A stretch of DNA of 64,000 bases from Bacteroidota bacterium (GCA_022711405.1 JAKLFC010000004.1:124001-188000), one strand, 5' to 3'; positions 25,521 to 35,203 are shown, counted from the first letter of the stretch. A program made the numbers and translations. Notes: generated from the letters alone by a model not told the origin.

Positions 25521-28430
25521 TTAAAAACCAATGTTGAATCCGAACAGTACCTGGCGGCACTGCGGATAAGTGAAGAAGTCAGTGCCCATGATGATGTTGC
25601 TGGAACCACCGTAATAATCAACTTCCGGATCCATCCCGGAATATTTGGTGAAGGTGAACAGGTTCTGGACCGTCGCATAGATCTTTGCTGATTTCATGCC
25701 CACTTTTTTGATCCAGTCCCTGTTGAACGTATAGCTGAGCGTTACATTTTTGATCCTCAGGTAGGAGCCATCCTCGATAAAGCGGGAGGAAAGATAGGTA
25801 TCGCCGATACGCGGGAAATCGGTTATATCCCCGGGCTTTTTCCAGCGGTCGTTCATCCGTTTTGTCTGGTTGTCTTCTCCTGTGCCCGATTCCAGATAGA
25901 TGAGCGAGCCGTTGAAGATCTCCTTTCCCTGTAACCAGTGCAGAAAGATTGACAGTTCAAAGGATTTGTAGGTGAAGACATTGGTGAATCCCATGATGAA
26001 GTCCGGATTCGGATCACCGGTTTTGGTACGGTCGTCAGCAGTCAGTTCCCCGTCACCATTGATGTCTTCATAGACCAGGTTGCCAGTGGTCGGATCAACG
26101 CCAAGACAGTTGTATCCGTAAAAGATGCCGATGGGTTCACCCACCTCAACACGGTTTCCCCCCCGGCCCATATCGTCGATGGGCTGGTCCTCATAAAGAC
26201 TGAGCACCTTGTTGCGGTTGAGGGAGAAATTGAGGGAAGTGTTCCATACAAATGCCCTGTCAATATTGACGGTGTTTAAAAGGAGCTCAATACCCCTGTT
26301 TTCCATGGTTCCTATGTTGGAAGAAATGGTATAGAATCCGGATGAGGCAGGAATGGGTCTGTCAAGAAGTAAATCACTGGTATAGTTGTAATAAAAATCT
26401 GCTGTCAGATTGACCCTGTTTTTTGCTACCGAGATATCAAATCCCAGGTCTGTCTGAGAAGTGGTTTCCCACTTCAGGTCAGGATTGGGAAGCTGTTCGG
26501 GCGCTGTACCTGATTTTCCGCCATAATTATATCCTCCGCCATAAAGACCGAGGGAAGCGAAATCAGAAATTCCGTCGTTTCCTGTGATTCCAAAGCTTGC
26601 CCTGATCTTCAGCTCATTGATGAAAGGAATGTTCTTGATGAAGGACTCCTCCGACATCCGCCAGGCAAAGGAAGCGGAGGGGAAAAAGCCGTAATGGTTG
26701 TTCTTTCCGAATTTGGAGGAACCATCGGCACGGGCCGACAGGGAGAAAATATATTTATACAGGTAGTTGTATTTGAACTGCCCGAAGTACGAGTTCAGTA
26801 TACGGTCGAGGGCGGAGGCGGATGCAGCCCGTATCGTACCTGCCGATTCAATGTATTGGAATTTTTCGTTCGGGAAATCGATGCCTTCCATATAGGTGTC
26901 ACGGCGGGCATATTTTTCTAGGCTGTAGCCGATCAATGCATCAATGTTGTGCTTTTCATTGACGCTTTTGATGTACTGAAGGACATTATTGGTGACAAGA
27001 TTGCTCACAGACCTCATCCCTTCGATACCAAGACCGTTGTATTTGGCACCCTGCCTGACCGTGATCGGGTCGTATTCATGCTCACGCAGGGTGTAAAAAT
27101 CGGCGCCGAATTTTGATGTGAACATGAATCCGTTCAGGAATTTATATTCAAGGTACACATTCCCGTTGGTCCGGTTCGTATAGGCCTTATTGACGGTCTC
27201 GTTGGCGATGGCCACCGGATTGGCGTAGGGGCCTGATTCATCATAGTTCCCTTCCGAATCATAAACCGGGAAAATAGCAGGAATTGACATGGCATTTGGG
27301 AGGGGCCCGTAGAGGGTAGCGTCCCCCTCCACCCGGGAGTTATCCGAATACGACATGGTGACGCCTCCACCCAGCAAAAGGTTCGGCACGATCCGGTAAT
27401 CAACATTCAACCGTCCGCTGTAGCGCTTGTAATCCGTTCCTTTGACGGCTCCCACCTGTGAATACTGGTTACCGGATATGAACATCCTCACTTTATCATT
27501 ACCACTGCTCACCGAAAGTTCGGTATTGGAAGTAGGTCCTGCCTGCAGGATCTCACTCATCCAGTCGGTGTCGATTCCCTGCACGTCAGTCCCCTTGTAC
27601 TCATTCCACTCCGCTGCATTCATCATGGGAATGATTCGTTCGCTGGGTATGGTCTGCCATCCGTAATAAAAGTTCAGGTTCACATCGGTCCTGTCGCGGT
27701 TCCCTTTCTTGGTGGTGATCAGGATGACCCCGTTGGAAGCCCGTGCACCGTAAATAGCGGTTGCCGAGGCGTCTTTAAGCACAGTGACGGACTCGATATC
27801 GTTGGGATTGATATCGGACATGGCATTGATCTCCTGGCCAAGGTAACTGATCTGGGCGTATTCGCCCGTGATGACAGGTATGCCGTCGATGACCATCAGC
27901 GGCTGGTTGCTGGCGTTGATGGAGCTGCCTCCGCGAAGCTTGATTGATGACTGGGCCCCGGGAGTCCCAGAGCTCAGGTTGACGGTGAGACCCGCCACCT
28001 GTCCCTGTAAAACCCCATCGATGGTCCTCAGCGGAATGTTGTCGATCTCCTGTTCGTTGACCAGATCTATGGAACTGGAGATCAGTTTTTTACTGGCAGT
28101 GCTATAACCCACCACGACCACCTCGCCCAGGGAGATCTCCTGTTCACCCAGGGTGACATTGAGTTGTCTTCTTCCTTCTATGGCAACCTCCAGGGTCTGC
28201 ATGCCAATAAACGAGAAGATCAGCGTGCCATCCGGAGGCGCAGGAATGGAAAAATTCCCGTTTATGTCAGAAGTTGTTCCCTTTGTACTGCCCTTTACAA
28301 TCACATTGACACCGGGGATGGGCTTGCCGTCGGCTTCCGATGCAATCCTTCCGGTCACTGTAATTTCCTGTGCACTCAATCCTTTGAGAAAAAAGGTGAA
28401 CACCAGGAATAGAACGTAATACTTTTTCAT
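25521..28430 (-). CDS. SusC/RagA family TonB-linked outer-membrane transporter
   Basis: This is a 969-residue protein: a signal peptide (YYVLFLVFTFFLKGLSAQ), a carboxypeptidase-regulatory-like domain (about 24-100, GRIASEADGKPIPGVNVIV), a TonB box/plug region (GEVVVVGYSTASKK, then the SusC signature SSIKLRGGSSINASNQPLM), and a complete 22-strand-type barrel ending LFGFNIGF. It imports oligomers too large for porins, driven by TonB. It starts 22 bases after the cyanophycinase stop and is followed by SusD after 20 bases, so the three are cotranscribed. The length is on the short side for the family (often 1000 or more), but both ends look complete. Confidence 0.95.
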   Translation of the reverse strand: MKKYYVLFLVFTFFLKGLSAQEITVTGRIASEADGKPIPGVNVIVKGSTKGTTSDINGNFSIPAPPDGTLIFSFIGMQTLEVAIEGRRQLNVTLGEQEISLGEVVVVGYSTASKKLISSSIDLVNEQEIDNIPLRTIDGVLQGQVAGLTVNLSSGTPGAQSSIKLRGGSSINASNQPLMVIDGIPVITGEYAQISYLGQEINAMSDINPNDIESVTVLKDASATAIYGARASNGVILITTKKGNRDRTDVNLNFYYGWQTIPSERIIPMMNAAEWNEYKGTDVQGIDTDWMSEILQAGPTSNTELSVSSGNDKVRMFISGNQYSQVGAVKGTDYKRYSGRLNVDYRIVPNLLLGGGVTMSYSDNSRVEGDATLYGPLPNAMSIPAIFPVYDSEGNYDESGPYANPVAIANETVNKAYTNRTNGNVYLEYKFLNGFMFTSKFGADFYTLREHEYDPITVRQGAKYNGLGIEGMRSVSNLVTNNVLQYIKSVNEKHNIDALIGYSLEKYARRDTYMEGIDFPNEKFQYIESAGTIRAASASALDRILNSYFGQFKYNYLYKYIFSLSARADGSSKFGKNNHYGFFPSASFAWRMSEESFIKNIPFINELKIRASFGITGNDGISDFASLGLYGGGYNYGGKSGTAPEQLPNPDLKWETTSQTDLGFDISVAKNRVNLTADFYYNYTSDLLLDRPIPASSGFYTISSNIGTMENRGIELLLNTVNIDRAFVWNTSLNFSLNRNKVLSLYEDQPIDDMGRGGNRVEVGEPIGIFYGYNCLGVDPTTGNLVYEDINGDGELTADDRTKTGDPNPDFIMGFTNVFTYKSFELSIFLHWLQGKEIFNGSLIYLESGTGEDNQTKRMNDRWKKPGDITDFPRIGDTYLSSRFIEDGSYLRIKNVTLSYTFNRDWIKKVGMKSAKIYATVQNLFTFTKYSGMDPEVDYYGGSSNIIMGTDFFTYPQCRQVLFGFNIGF

Positions 28431-28452
28431 ATATATGCGTATTGGTTTGGAT

Positions 28453-29730
28453 TCATTTTTTGAGAGGTGTCACAGTGACCTGTACCGGTGTGATGTCCAT
28501 TCGCACGTCCACCACCGTATACCTTTCGGTTCCGTATGGCTGCTCAGAATAATATCCTGCGCTTTCAGGTTTTTTGATCAGGGTGACCAAAAAACCGGGG
28601 TGATTTCCATGAAGGGTGACATTACAGATGGTGTCAGTACCTTTGTTATCCATGAGGTTGGTAGTCAGCAGGTCACGCAGTGTGGCCGAGCTGCCCGACA
28701 GGATGCCTGTCTGCCCGGGATCGGGGATATCGTTGTATTCATTTCCGCGTGTGGATTTTTTTCCCTCTGCCGGTGTGATCATGCCGGTGGAGAGTTCATA
28801 GGTGTCATTTTCCATCAGGTAACTCACCGAGAGGTTCTCAATCAGGGGAAGATCGTTCACGTAAGAGATTCGGGCACCTGACCGGTCCATCACGGTGACC
28901 CCTGAAGCACCGGCCACTTTCACCAGATTCTGGCTGCCTAAATAGATGAGTGCTGTATTTTCGTCGACACCGAAACCGGTCTTGCAGCCATAGGTGCTGT
29001 CCATCAGGGCAATGGCCAGCCGTCCGAACCGGGCACGGGCATCAAAGTGCTGGTCGACAATGCCATAAGGAAAGAATCCCAATCCCTTCAGCATCAGTAA
29101 TCCTCCCCCGTCGGGGAAATCATTTCCCTGGTAGTCAGTAATAATGCCACGCGAAAGGGCGGCCAGGCTATTGCCTCCCCCTATCATTGATTCGCTCATG
29201 ATCGCAGCACCTGCACTCGATCCGCCAATGACTCCCCCTGCCCTGAAAACTTCCCATACAGCTTCGAGCACGACGGTCTTGCTGCCATCAGGCCTGATTA
29301 ACGTCTTGACGGTCCTTGACTGGTCTCCGCCTGTGAACCAGACTCCGGAGCATTTCCTGATGATAAGGGCCAATTCGGAATCTTCCCCGTTGTCCTTCCA
29401 TTGAGATTCATCTACGCCGGCTGTGCTGTCATCATCCATCATGGCCACGGGGATCAGATAAATATGATCCGGATTCACCCCATAGGAAATCAATACGTTC
29501 CGGAAACTTACAAAGGATTGCACCGGTACGCCACTGGCGGAAGGAATGACCGCGAAAGCTGCACTGTCTTGTCCTCCCGCAAATTCAATCAGCTGGCGAT
29601 AGACACTTGCATTGTCATCTTCAAGTCCTCCGCCGGCGATCACCAGATTTCCCGCGGGAGTATTCTGACAGAAGGCTTCGGGAAATATCAGAAATCCGCA
29701 TAAGATCAATACTGTCTTTGCTATCTTCAT
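28453..29730 (-). CDS. Secreted cyanophycinase (peptidase family S51, CphE-like)
   Basis: The start is placed at MKIAKTVLIL, before a clear signal peptide; the frame stays open to 29838 but the extension is not protein-like. The length of 425 residues resembles extracellular CphE rather than the roughly 270-residue intracellular CphB. The S51 core shows VIPSASG, GVWFTGGDQSR, the nucleophile Ser172 in GGSSAGAA, and the DQHFDARARFGRL motif. The enzyme cleaves cyanophycin (multi-arginyl-poly-aspartate) to beta-Asp-Arg dipeptides. About 130 residues follow the core and probably form an extra C-terminal domain. It is the first gene of the SusCD operon and divergent from an isoaspartyl dipeptidase, the next enzyme of the pathway. 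A different isoaspartyl peptide substrate remains possible. Confidence 0.88.
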   Translation of the reverse strand: MKIAKTVLILCGFLIFPEAFCQNTPAGNLVIAGGGLEDDNASVYRQLIEFAGGQDSAAFAVIPSASGVPVQSFVSFRNVLISYGVNPDHIYLIPVAMMDDDSTAGVDESQWKDNGEDSELALIIRKCSGVWFTGGDQSRTVKTLIRPDGSKTVVLEAVWEVFRAGGVIGGSSAGAAIMSESMIGGGNSLAALSRGIITDYQGNDFPDGGGLLMLKGLGFFPYGIVDQHFDARARFGRLAIALMDSTYGCKTGFGVDENTALIYLGSQNLVKVAGASGVTVMDRSGARISYVNDLPLIENLSVSYLMENDTYELSTGMITPAEGKKSTRGNEYNDIPDPGQTGILSGSSATLRDLLTTNLMDNKGTDTICNVTLHGNHPGFLVTLIKKPESAGYYSEQPYGTERYTVVDVRMDITPVQVTVTPLKK

Positions 29731-29820
29731 CAGGTAAGCGTTTTTGGGAGTCAGCAGATAAACACCTGAGCGAAAATATGAATTAAAGAAGGAATAAATA
29801 AAGCACCTGCTGTTTTTTTT

Positions 29821-29832
29821 AACAAATTTGTT
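29821..29832. promoter_or_regulatory. 12-bp perfect palindrome in the cyanophycinase / isoaspartyl dipeptidase divergent region
   Basis: AACAAATTTGTT reads the same on both strands. It lies in the 119-base gap between the two divergent starts, a good position for an operator controlling both. It is short and AT-rich, so chance is not excluded. The rest of the gap shows no clean promoter match. Confidence 0.3.
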
Positions 29833-29849
29833 GGTCAAAACAGAGCGAG

Positions 29850-30980
29850 ATGTTTACATTGTTTACAAACGCACAGGTTTTTAGTCCCAACCGGCTGGGT
29901 ATAAAAGATGTGCTCACCGGTGGCAGGACCATAGTGGCCATCGCTGACCATATTAAGTCTTTACCGGATATTCCCGTTCAGGTGGTGGATTGCACCGGGT
30001 ACTCGCTGGTGCCGGGATTCATCGATTCCCATGTCCACATAACCGGTGGAGGAGGGGAGGGTGGTCCGGTGAGCCGTATGCCAGAATTGCAGTTGAGCAT
30101 GATGCTGGAGGCTGGTGTGACTACAGTGATCGGATGCCTGGGCACGGACGGTGTCACGCGGACAGTGGAAAGCGTGCTGATGAAGGTGAAAACCCTGCGG
30201 GAGCAGGGAGTCTCGGCGTGGATGTACACCGGCGCCTATCAGGTACCTCCGCCGACCATCACCGGCGACGTGATGAAAGATATCATCCTCTTTGAAGAGA
30301 TCATCGGAGTGGGGGAGGTGGCCATTTCCGACCACCGGTCATCGGTGCCTTCCGTGGCTGAGCTGGCAAGGATTGCAGCCAAGGCGCGCGTAGCCGGCAT
30401 GATCGGCGGAAAAGCGGGTATTGTGAACCTTCATATGGGTGATGCACACGATCCTTTCCGGCCCATTCATGATGTGGTCAAACATTCCCAGCTGGGATAC
30501 AAACAGTTCCTGCCCACGCACTGCAACCGTAACCATTATATCTTTGAAGATGCAAAAGAATATGGCAAAAAGGGGTATGTCGACATCACCACCAGCTCCT
30601 ATCCATATTACCCTGATGAAGAGATAAAACCTTCCAGGGCGCTGAAATTGCTGCTGGAAAGCGGTGTTTCCCTGTCACATATCACTTTCACTTCTGATGC
30701 ATGCGGCTCTCTGCCGGGATTTGATCCGGAGACGGGCAAACTGGTCAAACTGGAGATGGGTCTTCCCTCTTCCAACCTGCGGGAGGTGAGGGATGCTGTC
30801 GAAGTGGAGGGCATACCTCTGGAGCAGGCCCTGCAGCCCGTCACATCCAATCCTGCAGAAATTTTGAAACTAAAGAATAAAGGATATATCCGTGAAGGTT
30901 ACGACGCGGACCTGCTGCTGCTTGATCCTGACTTTAGTATCGTGAAGCTGATGGCGAACGGAACGATGATGATCCTGTGA
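29850..30980 (+). CDS. iadA: Isoaspartyl dipeptidase (beta-aspartyl peptidase)
   Basis: This is a 376-residue amidohydrolase-superfamily zinc enzyme. The expected ligands are visible: His61 and His63 (DSHVHITGG), His195 (NLHMGD), His224 (THCNRN) and Asp283 (TSDACGSLP). The conserved ISDHRSS loop follows Glu156 in IGVGEVAISDHRS. By offset this Glu falls on the bridging carboxylated Lys162 of the E. coli enzyme, so it probably replaces it. IadA splits beta-Asp-X dipeptides in the cytoplasm; with beta-Asp-Arg from cyanophycin it would yield aspartate and arginine. It is divergent from the cyanophycinase gene and ends 10 bases from the convergent enolase-family gene. No signal peptide is seen, as expected. 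Confidence 0.9.
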   Translation: MFTLFTNAQVFSPNRLGIKDVLTGGRTIVAIADHIKSLPDIPVQVVDCTGYSLVPGFIDSHVHITGGGGEGGPVSRMPELQLSMMLEAGVTTVIGCLGTDGVTRTVESVLMKVKTLREQGVSAWMYTGAYQVPPPTITGDVMKDIILFEEIIGVGEVAISDHRSSVPSVAELARIAAKARVAGMIGGKAGIVNLHMGDAHDPFRPIHDVVKHSQLGYKQFLPTHCNRNHYIFEDAKEYGKKGYVDITTSSYPYYPDEEIKPSRALKLLLESGVSLSHITFTSDACGSLPGFDPETGKLVKLEMGLPSSNLREVRDAVEVEGIPLEQALQPVTSNPAEILKLKNKGYIREGYDADLLLLDPDFSIVKLMANGTMMIL

Positions 30981-30989
30981 AATAGCTGC

Positions 30990-32102
30990 TCAACCAGCTT
31001 TCCAGGCAGCCATCCTGACGGTGACATTATCCAGACTCCTCCTGTTGACCTCGACCCCAATTCCGGGTTTTTGGGGTACATCCATGGTGCCGTCACTGTT
31101 GACGTAGAAGGCAGGTTCCACGATATCCTCCGTATAATACCGGCTGCTGGCCGAGATATCTCCCGGCAGGGTGAAGTTTGGCAAAGAAGCCAGTGCCACG
31201 TTGCCTGCCCTTCCGATGCCGGATTCCAGCATACCTCCGTGCCACACCGGGATCCCTCTGGATGCACAATAGTCGTGGATGAGGATGGATTCCGTGAAAC
31301 CACCCACGCGTCCCGGTTTTATGTTGATCACCCGGCAGCTGTCCAGCTCTATGGCGGCCCGGGTGTCATCGAGTGAATGGATGCTTTCGTCGAGGCAAAT
31401 AGGTGTCTTCAGTTCCCGCTGCAGCTTGGAGTGATCATAGATATCCTCATAGCCAAGCGGCTGCTCGATCAGTAAAAGACCATAACCATCCATCTTTCTG
31501 AATATGCCGATGTCTTCCAGACGATAGGCTGAATTGGCGTCCACCTGCAGCAGGAGATCGGGAAACCGCCTGCGGAGCGCTTCCACGTACTGCAGATCAT
31601 CTCCCGGGGCGATCTTGATCTTAATTCGCCTGTAACCTTCAGCAAGATAACCCTCCACCTTCCGTATCAGGGCATCTACGGAAGGCTGTATGCCGATGCT
31701 TACCCCCACGTCAATTTTTTTCCGCGTACCGCCCAGCATCCTGGAAAGTGATACATTGTCAGCTTTAGCCAGCAAATCCCACAGGGCTGCTTCCAGCCCC
31801 GCCTTGGCCATCATGTGGCCGCGCACCTTCGCATAAGCGTCGATGGCCTCACTGACCTTGGTAATGTCCTTACCCAGGACCGAAGGGATCAGGAAATCCT
31901 TCAATATATGCCAGGCTGTGTCGACGGTCTCGTAGGAATAAAAGGGTGTACCCTCCGCAACACTCTCTCCCCATCCCGTGATCCCCTCCGCATCCACTCG
32001 GACAATGATATGCTCTTCATCGTATTCGGTTCCCATGGAAGTCACAAATGGACTTACCAGGATCATTTTAATGTGTCGAAGCTCAACTCTTTCAATGCGC
32101 AT
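30990..32102 (-). CDS. Enolase-superfamily N-acylamino-acid racemase / o-succinylbenzoate synthase
   Basis: This is a 370-residue protein. The active-site set of the muconate lactonising subgroup is complete: KxK at Lys161-Lys163 (RIKIKIAPGDD), metal ligands Asp188 (QVDANSAY), Glu213 (LIEQPL) and Asp238 (CLDESIH), and Lys262 (INIKPGRVGG). The early loop SPFVTSMGTEYDEEHI is typical of the combined NSAR/OSBS branch. No other menaquinone genes are near, whereas peptide-degrading genes are, so racemisation of N-acyl amino acids is the more likely role than menaquinone synthesis; the sequence cannot separate the two. The gene probably forms an operon with the upstream M14 carboxypeptidase (42-base gap). 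Confidence 0.85.
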   Translation of the reverse strand: MRIERVELRHIKMILVSPFVTSMGTEYDEEHIIVRVDAEGITGWGESVAEGTPFYSYETVDTAWHILKDFLIPSVLGKDITKVSEAIDAYAKVRGHMMAKAGLEAALWDLLAKADNVSLSRMLGGTRKKIDVGVSIGIQPSVDALIRKVEGYLAEGYRRIKIKIAPGDDLQYVEALRRRFPDLLLQVDANSAYRLEDIGIFRKMDGYGLLLIEQPLGYEDIYDHSKLQRELKTPICLDESIHSLDDTRAAIELDSCRVINIKPGRVGGFTESILIHDYCASRGIPVWHGGMLESGIGRAGNVALASLPNFTLPGDISASSRYYTEDIVEPAFYVNSDGTMDVPQKPGIGVEVNRRSLDNVTVRMAAWKAG

Positions 32103-32144
32103 AATGATAATTCTTTTTAGAGTGATGAATGAAAACTGACAGAT

Positions 32145-33656
32145 CTATTTAGGCACAATCCGTAATACCGGGTAGTTCTCTCCTTTCATTAACAGGCGCG
32201 CATACTGGGGATAGGTGACCAGACCCAGCATGGACTTTGGCTCCAGCGCGAGGATGATCAGATTGCATTTCAGCTGGCTGACCGGGATAAATAGATAATC
32301 CGAAGATGAAATACCCTCTTTCATTTCTTTCACTTCAACCTCTGGATTTACAATGATATCTCCTTCAAAATCAATGGAATCGATGGAAGTAATGCCATAC
32401 TGTTCAATTTTTTGATTTTTCTTTGCTTTAAAGGGGTGGGTAATGAGGGACTGACGTTGCACCCATCCGATGAGCTCAGCAGACTCCCGGGGAATGAGGT
32501 AACCCACAGGCCTGGTCACGTCATGGGTAGATCTGACAACAGGCCGGTAATCCTCCACAATCACCATCGTATCTTTACCGGTGCGGTAGTTGACCAGGGG
32601 GAGGGATAGTTTCTGCCCGTTGGGCATGTGCTCCGACTGGATGGATACTTTCTGACCGGCAGCGGCTGATATCAGTTCTTTTCTTTCGGAAGCCACCATC
32701 GTTTTGATCCTGTCGCCGTTGAGATAAACATATTCCAGCAATCCCTGCATCCCCGTCATTTGTCCCTCCGCCCGGTGCTGAAGGTTTTCAAGGAAACTGT
32801 CGGTTCCATTCATCCCTTCCTGTATGAACGAAAACGTGTTCTGAATACCCAGGCTCTGCCGGCCGTCGTTGATATCGAACGTACTGTGACGGATGTAGGA
32901 TACCCCCGGCGGACCACCCGGACAATAGACGAATGATGAAAATCCACGCTCCATTAAATACGAAAAAATATACGGAAGATATTGATTATCCGATAATTCT
33001 CTGATTTTTCCCGAAACAATGGGATTGGTGGTGGAACCAATGGTGACGTCGAAGTCCTTTCTATACCCGTACGTTTCCCAGGAATCGCTGTAGGGTGAAT
33101 ATTCGTGGACGTCCATGGTCACCTCAAAGAGATATTCATCAAAAAGAGCGTGCAATGCGCGGGTTTCCGGTTCTGTGAGGATCAGATGGTTCCGGTTCAG
33201 ATCCATGGTGTGTGCATTGCGCCGCTGGTTGAATGTGGATCCGTCCGGATTGACCTGTGGGACGAGTGCAAGATCTATCTTATCGAACAGGTAACGGTTT
33301 TCCGGTTTGATGAGCTCCGATGCCAGCAACAATGCGCCTTCTTTACCGGATTGTTCATTGCCATGCTGCTGGGCAAAGATCAGTACCCGTATCTTCGATT
33401 TGTCATTACCAAACCGGGAGGAAGAAAACATCAGACCGTACAGGTTCTTTCCATTCACCGATTGCCCGATGATGTTCACCGTCAGCAGATCGGACCGGTT
33501 ATCCAGCGATTGTAGGAATGACCACATTTCGTCATAGGAAGTGACGGTGGTAAAGTTGTGCTTTACTGCAGGGAGTACTGGTTCCTGCGACAGGAGAAGC
33601 GATGACAATGCAACGCACATCAGAAGCATTATGGCTGATTTTAAGCTGGTATTCAA
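32145..33656 (-). CDS. Secreted M14-family zinc carboxypeptidase
   Basis: This 503-residue protein starts with a signal peptide (AIMLLMCVALSSLLLSQ). The peptidase domain has the zinc motif H-x-x-E in FAQQHGNEQSG, the substrate-binding NPDGS and RRNAHTMDLNRNH elements, and the third ligand His in TMDVHEYSP. M14 enzymes remove C-terminal residues from peptides, or cut peptidoglycan stem peptides in some branches. The last about 200 residues lie outside the catalytic fold and are unassigned. It is the upstream gene of the pair with the racemase, and flanks the peptide-utilisation locus, so it may trim peptides in the periplasm or outside. Confidence 0.88.
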   Translation of the reverse strand: MNTSLKSAIMLLMCVALSSLLLSQEPVLPAVKHNFTTVTSYDEMWSFLQSLDNRSDLLTVNIIGQSVNGKNLYGLMFSSSRFGNDKSKIRVLIFAQQHGNEQSGKEGALLLASELIKPENRYLFDKIDLALVPQVNPDGSTFNQRRNAHTMDLNRNHLILTEPETRALHALFDEYLFEVTMDVHEYSPYSDSWETYGYRKDFDVTIGSTTNPIVSGKIRELSDNQYLPYIFSYLMERGFSSFVYCPGGPPGVSYIRHSTFDINDGRQSLGIQNTFSFIQEGMNGTDSFLENLQHRAEGQMTGMQGLLEYVYLNGDRIKTMVASERKELISAAAGQKVSIQSEHMPNGQKLSLPLVNYRTGKDTMVIVEDYRPVVRSTHDVTRPVGYLIPRESAELIGWVQRQSLITHPFKAKKNQKIEQYGITSIDSIDFEGDIIVNPEVEVKEMKEGISSSDYLFIPVSQLKCNLIILALEPKSMLGLVTYPQYARLLMKGENYPVLRIVPK

Positions 33657-33757
33657 GAGAATGTCGTTTATGAGGTGATCGGAGCATTAAAAGTAAAGAA
33701 AATTAGAATGGATACGGTTTTTCCCTATCTTTATAATCCACTTCTAAAAGTTTATTT

Positions 33758-35203
33758 ATGATTAAATGGATTTTAATTGCCTGTGCCGTACTTATGATTG
33801 CACTTCCAGGTCGGCCACAAAGCTTCGATGCTTTTATCGCGTACCTGAATTCTCTACCCGAAGGACAGCGCATGGCAGTTGTCGATAGCTTCATGATTGC
33901 CACGGCGCCATACGGTTTCCCTTACATCACCACTGACACGGCGCGCTTCATTTACCGCGGCCCCTCCAGCACGGTTCAGGTTGCCGGTGATTTCAACGGG
34001 TGGAACCCGGCTTCTGCATTTCTGCAGAAGGTTTCCGGCACCGATTTCTTTTACGTCTCCAGGAAATTTGAGATGAATGCCCGGCTGGACTATAAATTTG
34101 TCCTGGATGGCTCAAACTGGATCCTGGATCCTTTGAATCCCGGCACGTGTTCGGGAGGCTACGGACCCAATTCCGAACTGGCGATGCCCGGATATGTCCA
34201 GCCCTGGGAGATAGAAACCTATCCGGGAACGATGATGGGAACCGTCGTCACCGATCAGATCTTCAGCAACTATGTCAACAAAACCTTTCAGTTGAAGGTT
34301 TATTTACCTGCAGAGTATGATCCCCAGCTTTCCATACGGTATCCGGTCGTTTATTTTCAGGACGGGTATGAATACATTAGCCTGGGCTATACCGATAAAG
34401 TGCTGGATAATCTGATCGACAGTGCAGTCTGTTGCCCGCTTATCGGCGTGTTTGTTCGTCCCAACAACCGTAACGAGGAGTATGCCGGAAATCTGCGTGA
34501 GGAATATCAATCCTTTTTCGCCGGCGAGCTGGTTCCCTATATCGACGAGAAATACCTTACGCTGAATCAGGCCAGTGCAAGGGCAGTGATCGGTGATTCC
34601 TACGGAGGAAATATTTCTGCGCTGATCAGCTATCATTATCCTGAATTATTCGGTAAATGCGGCTTACACTCCGCCGCTTTCCAGCCCAATGGCTATGAAG
34701 CGTACAACCTGATCACCCAGGGAGAGGTGAAGCCCATTCAATGGGTCTCTGTCTGGGGTACTTACGAGGGCCTTTGGCAAAATATGCGTGATTTTCGTGA
34801 CTTCCTTCAAGGTCATGGGTATAACCTTTTATGGCAGGAACTGCCCGAGGGTCACAGCTGGGGACTGTGGCGTGCCACCATCGATGTGATGCTGCCTTTC
34901 TTCTTTCCACCGGCATTCCTTGACACAGGGGAAAATCTGCAGCCATCCGGAAACATTATTAAGGCATTTCCAAATCCGGCAAAACAGGAACTTAACCTGA
35001 CATTAACGCTTCCGGAACCTGCCCTGGCACGAATTCACCTCTATGCACTTTCCGGGCAGCTGGTGTTCGATGAGACTGCCGGCATTCCTTCAGGTAACCA
35101 GGTAATGCACCTTGACACGGGCAGGTATTGCCCGGGAATGTATCTGTTATACATTCAAGCAGAAAACTGGAGCCACTCTGAAAAAATAGCCATCCTGCAA
35201 TAG
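33758..35203 (+). CDS. Secreted esterase with CBM48-like N-domain and T9SS sorting signal
   Basis: This is a 481-residue protein. A signal peptide (WILIACAVLMIALPGRPQS) is followed by a short helical segment, an early-set (CBM48/isoamylase-N-like) domain at about 65-140 (VQVAGDFNGWNPASAF and FVLDGSNWILDPLNPG), and an esterase-D/Fes-like alpha/beta hydrolase at about 165-380 with nucleophile Ser in VIGDSYGGNISAL and a likely His in LPEGHSWGLW. A T9SS type A domain at the end (AFPNPAKQELNLTLT to GMYLLYIQAEN) directs secretion. Related enzymes cut acetyl, feruloyl or siderophore esters; the substrate is unknown. It is followed after 21 bases by the antiporter gene. Confidence 0.88.
   Translation: MIKWILIACAVLMIALPGRPQSFDAFIAYLNSLPEGQRMAVVDSFMIATAPYGFPYITTDTARFIYRGPSSTVQVAGDFNGWNPASAFLQKVSGTDFFYVSRKFEMNARLDYKFVLDGSNWILDPLNPGTCSGGYGPNSELAMPGYVQPWEIETYPGTMMGTVVTDQIFSNYVNKTFQLKVYLPAEYDPQLSIRYPVVYFQDGYEYISLGYTDKVLDNLIDSAVCCPLIGVFVRPNNRNEEYAGNLREEYQSFFAGELVPYIDEKYLTLNQASARAVIGDSYGGNISALISYHYPELFGKCGLHSAAFQPNGYEAYNLITQGEVKPIQWVSVWGTYEGLWQNMRDFRDFLQGHGYNLLWQELPEGHSWGLWRATIDVMLPFFFPPAFLDTGENLQPSGNIIKAFPNPAKQELNLTLTLPEPALARIHLYALSGQLVFDETAGIPSGNQVMHLDTGRYCPGMYLLYIQAENWSHSEKIAILQ

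Noticed and set aside
30990..32102. MenC of menaquinone synthesis
   Set aside because: The active site fits, but no other men gene is near; the catalytic residues cannot distinguish OSBS from N-acylamino-acid racemase, so the symbol was withheld.
18293..33656. Classical polysaccharide-utilisation locus
   Set aside because: SusCD are present but there is no glycoside hydrolase, lyase or sugar regulator; the enzymes present act on peptides. The GH53 gene at 38814 is 5 kb away in another unit.
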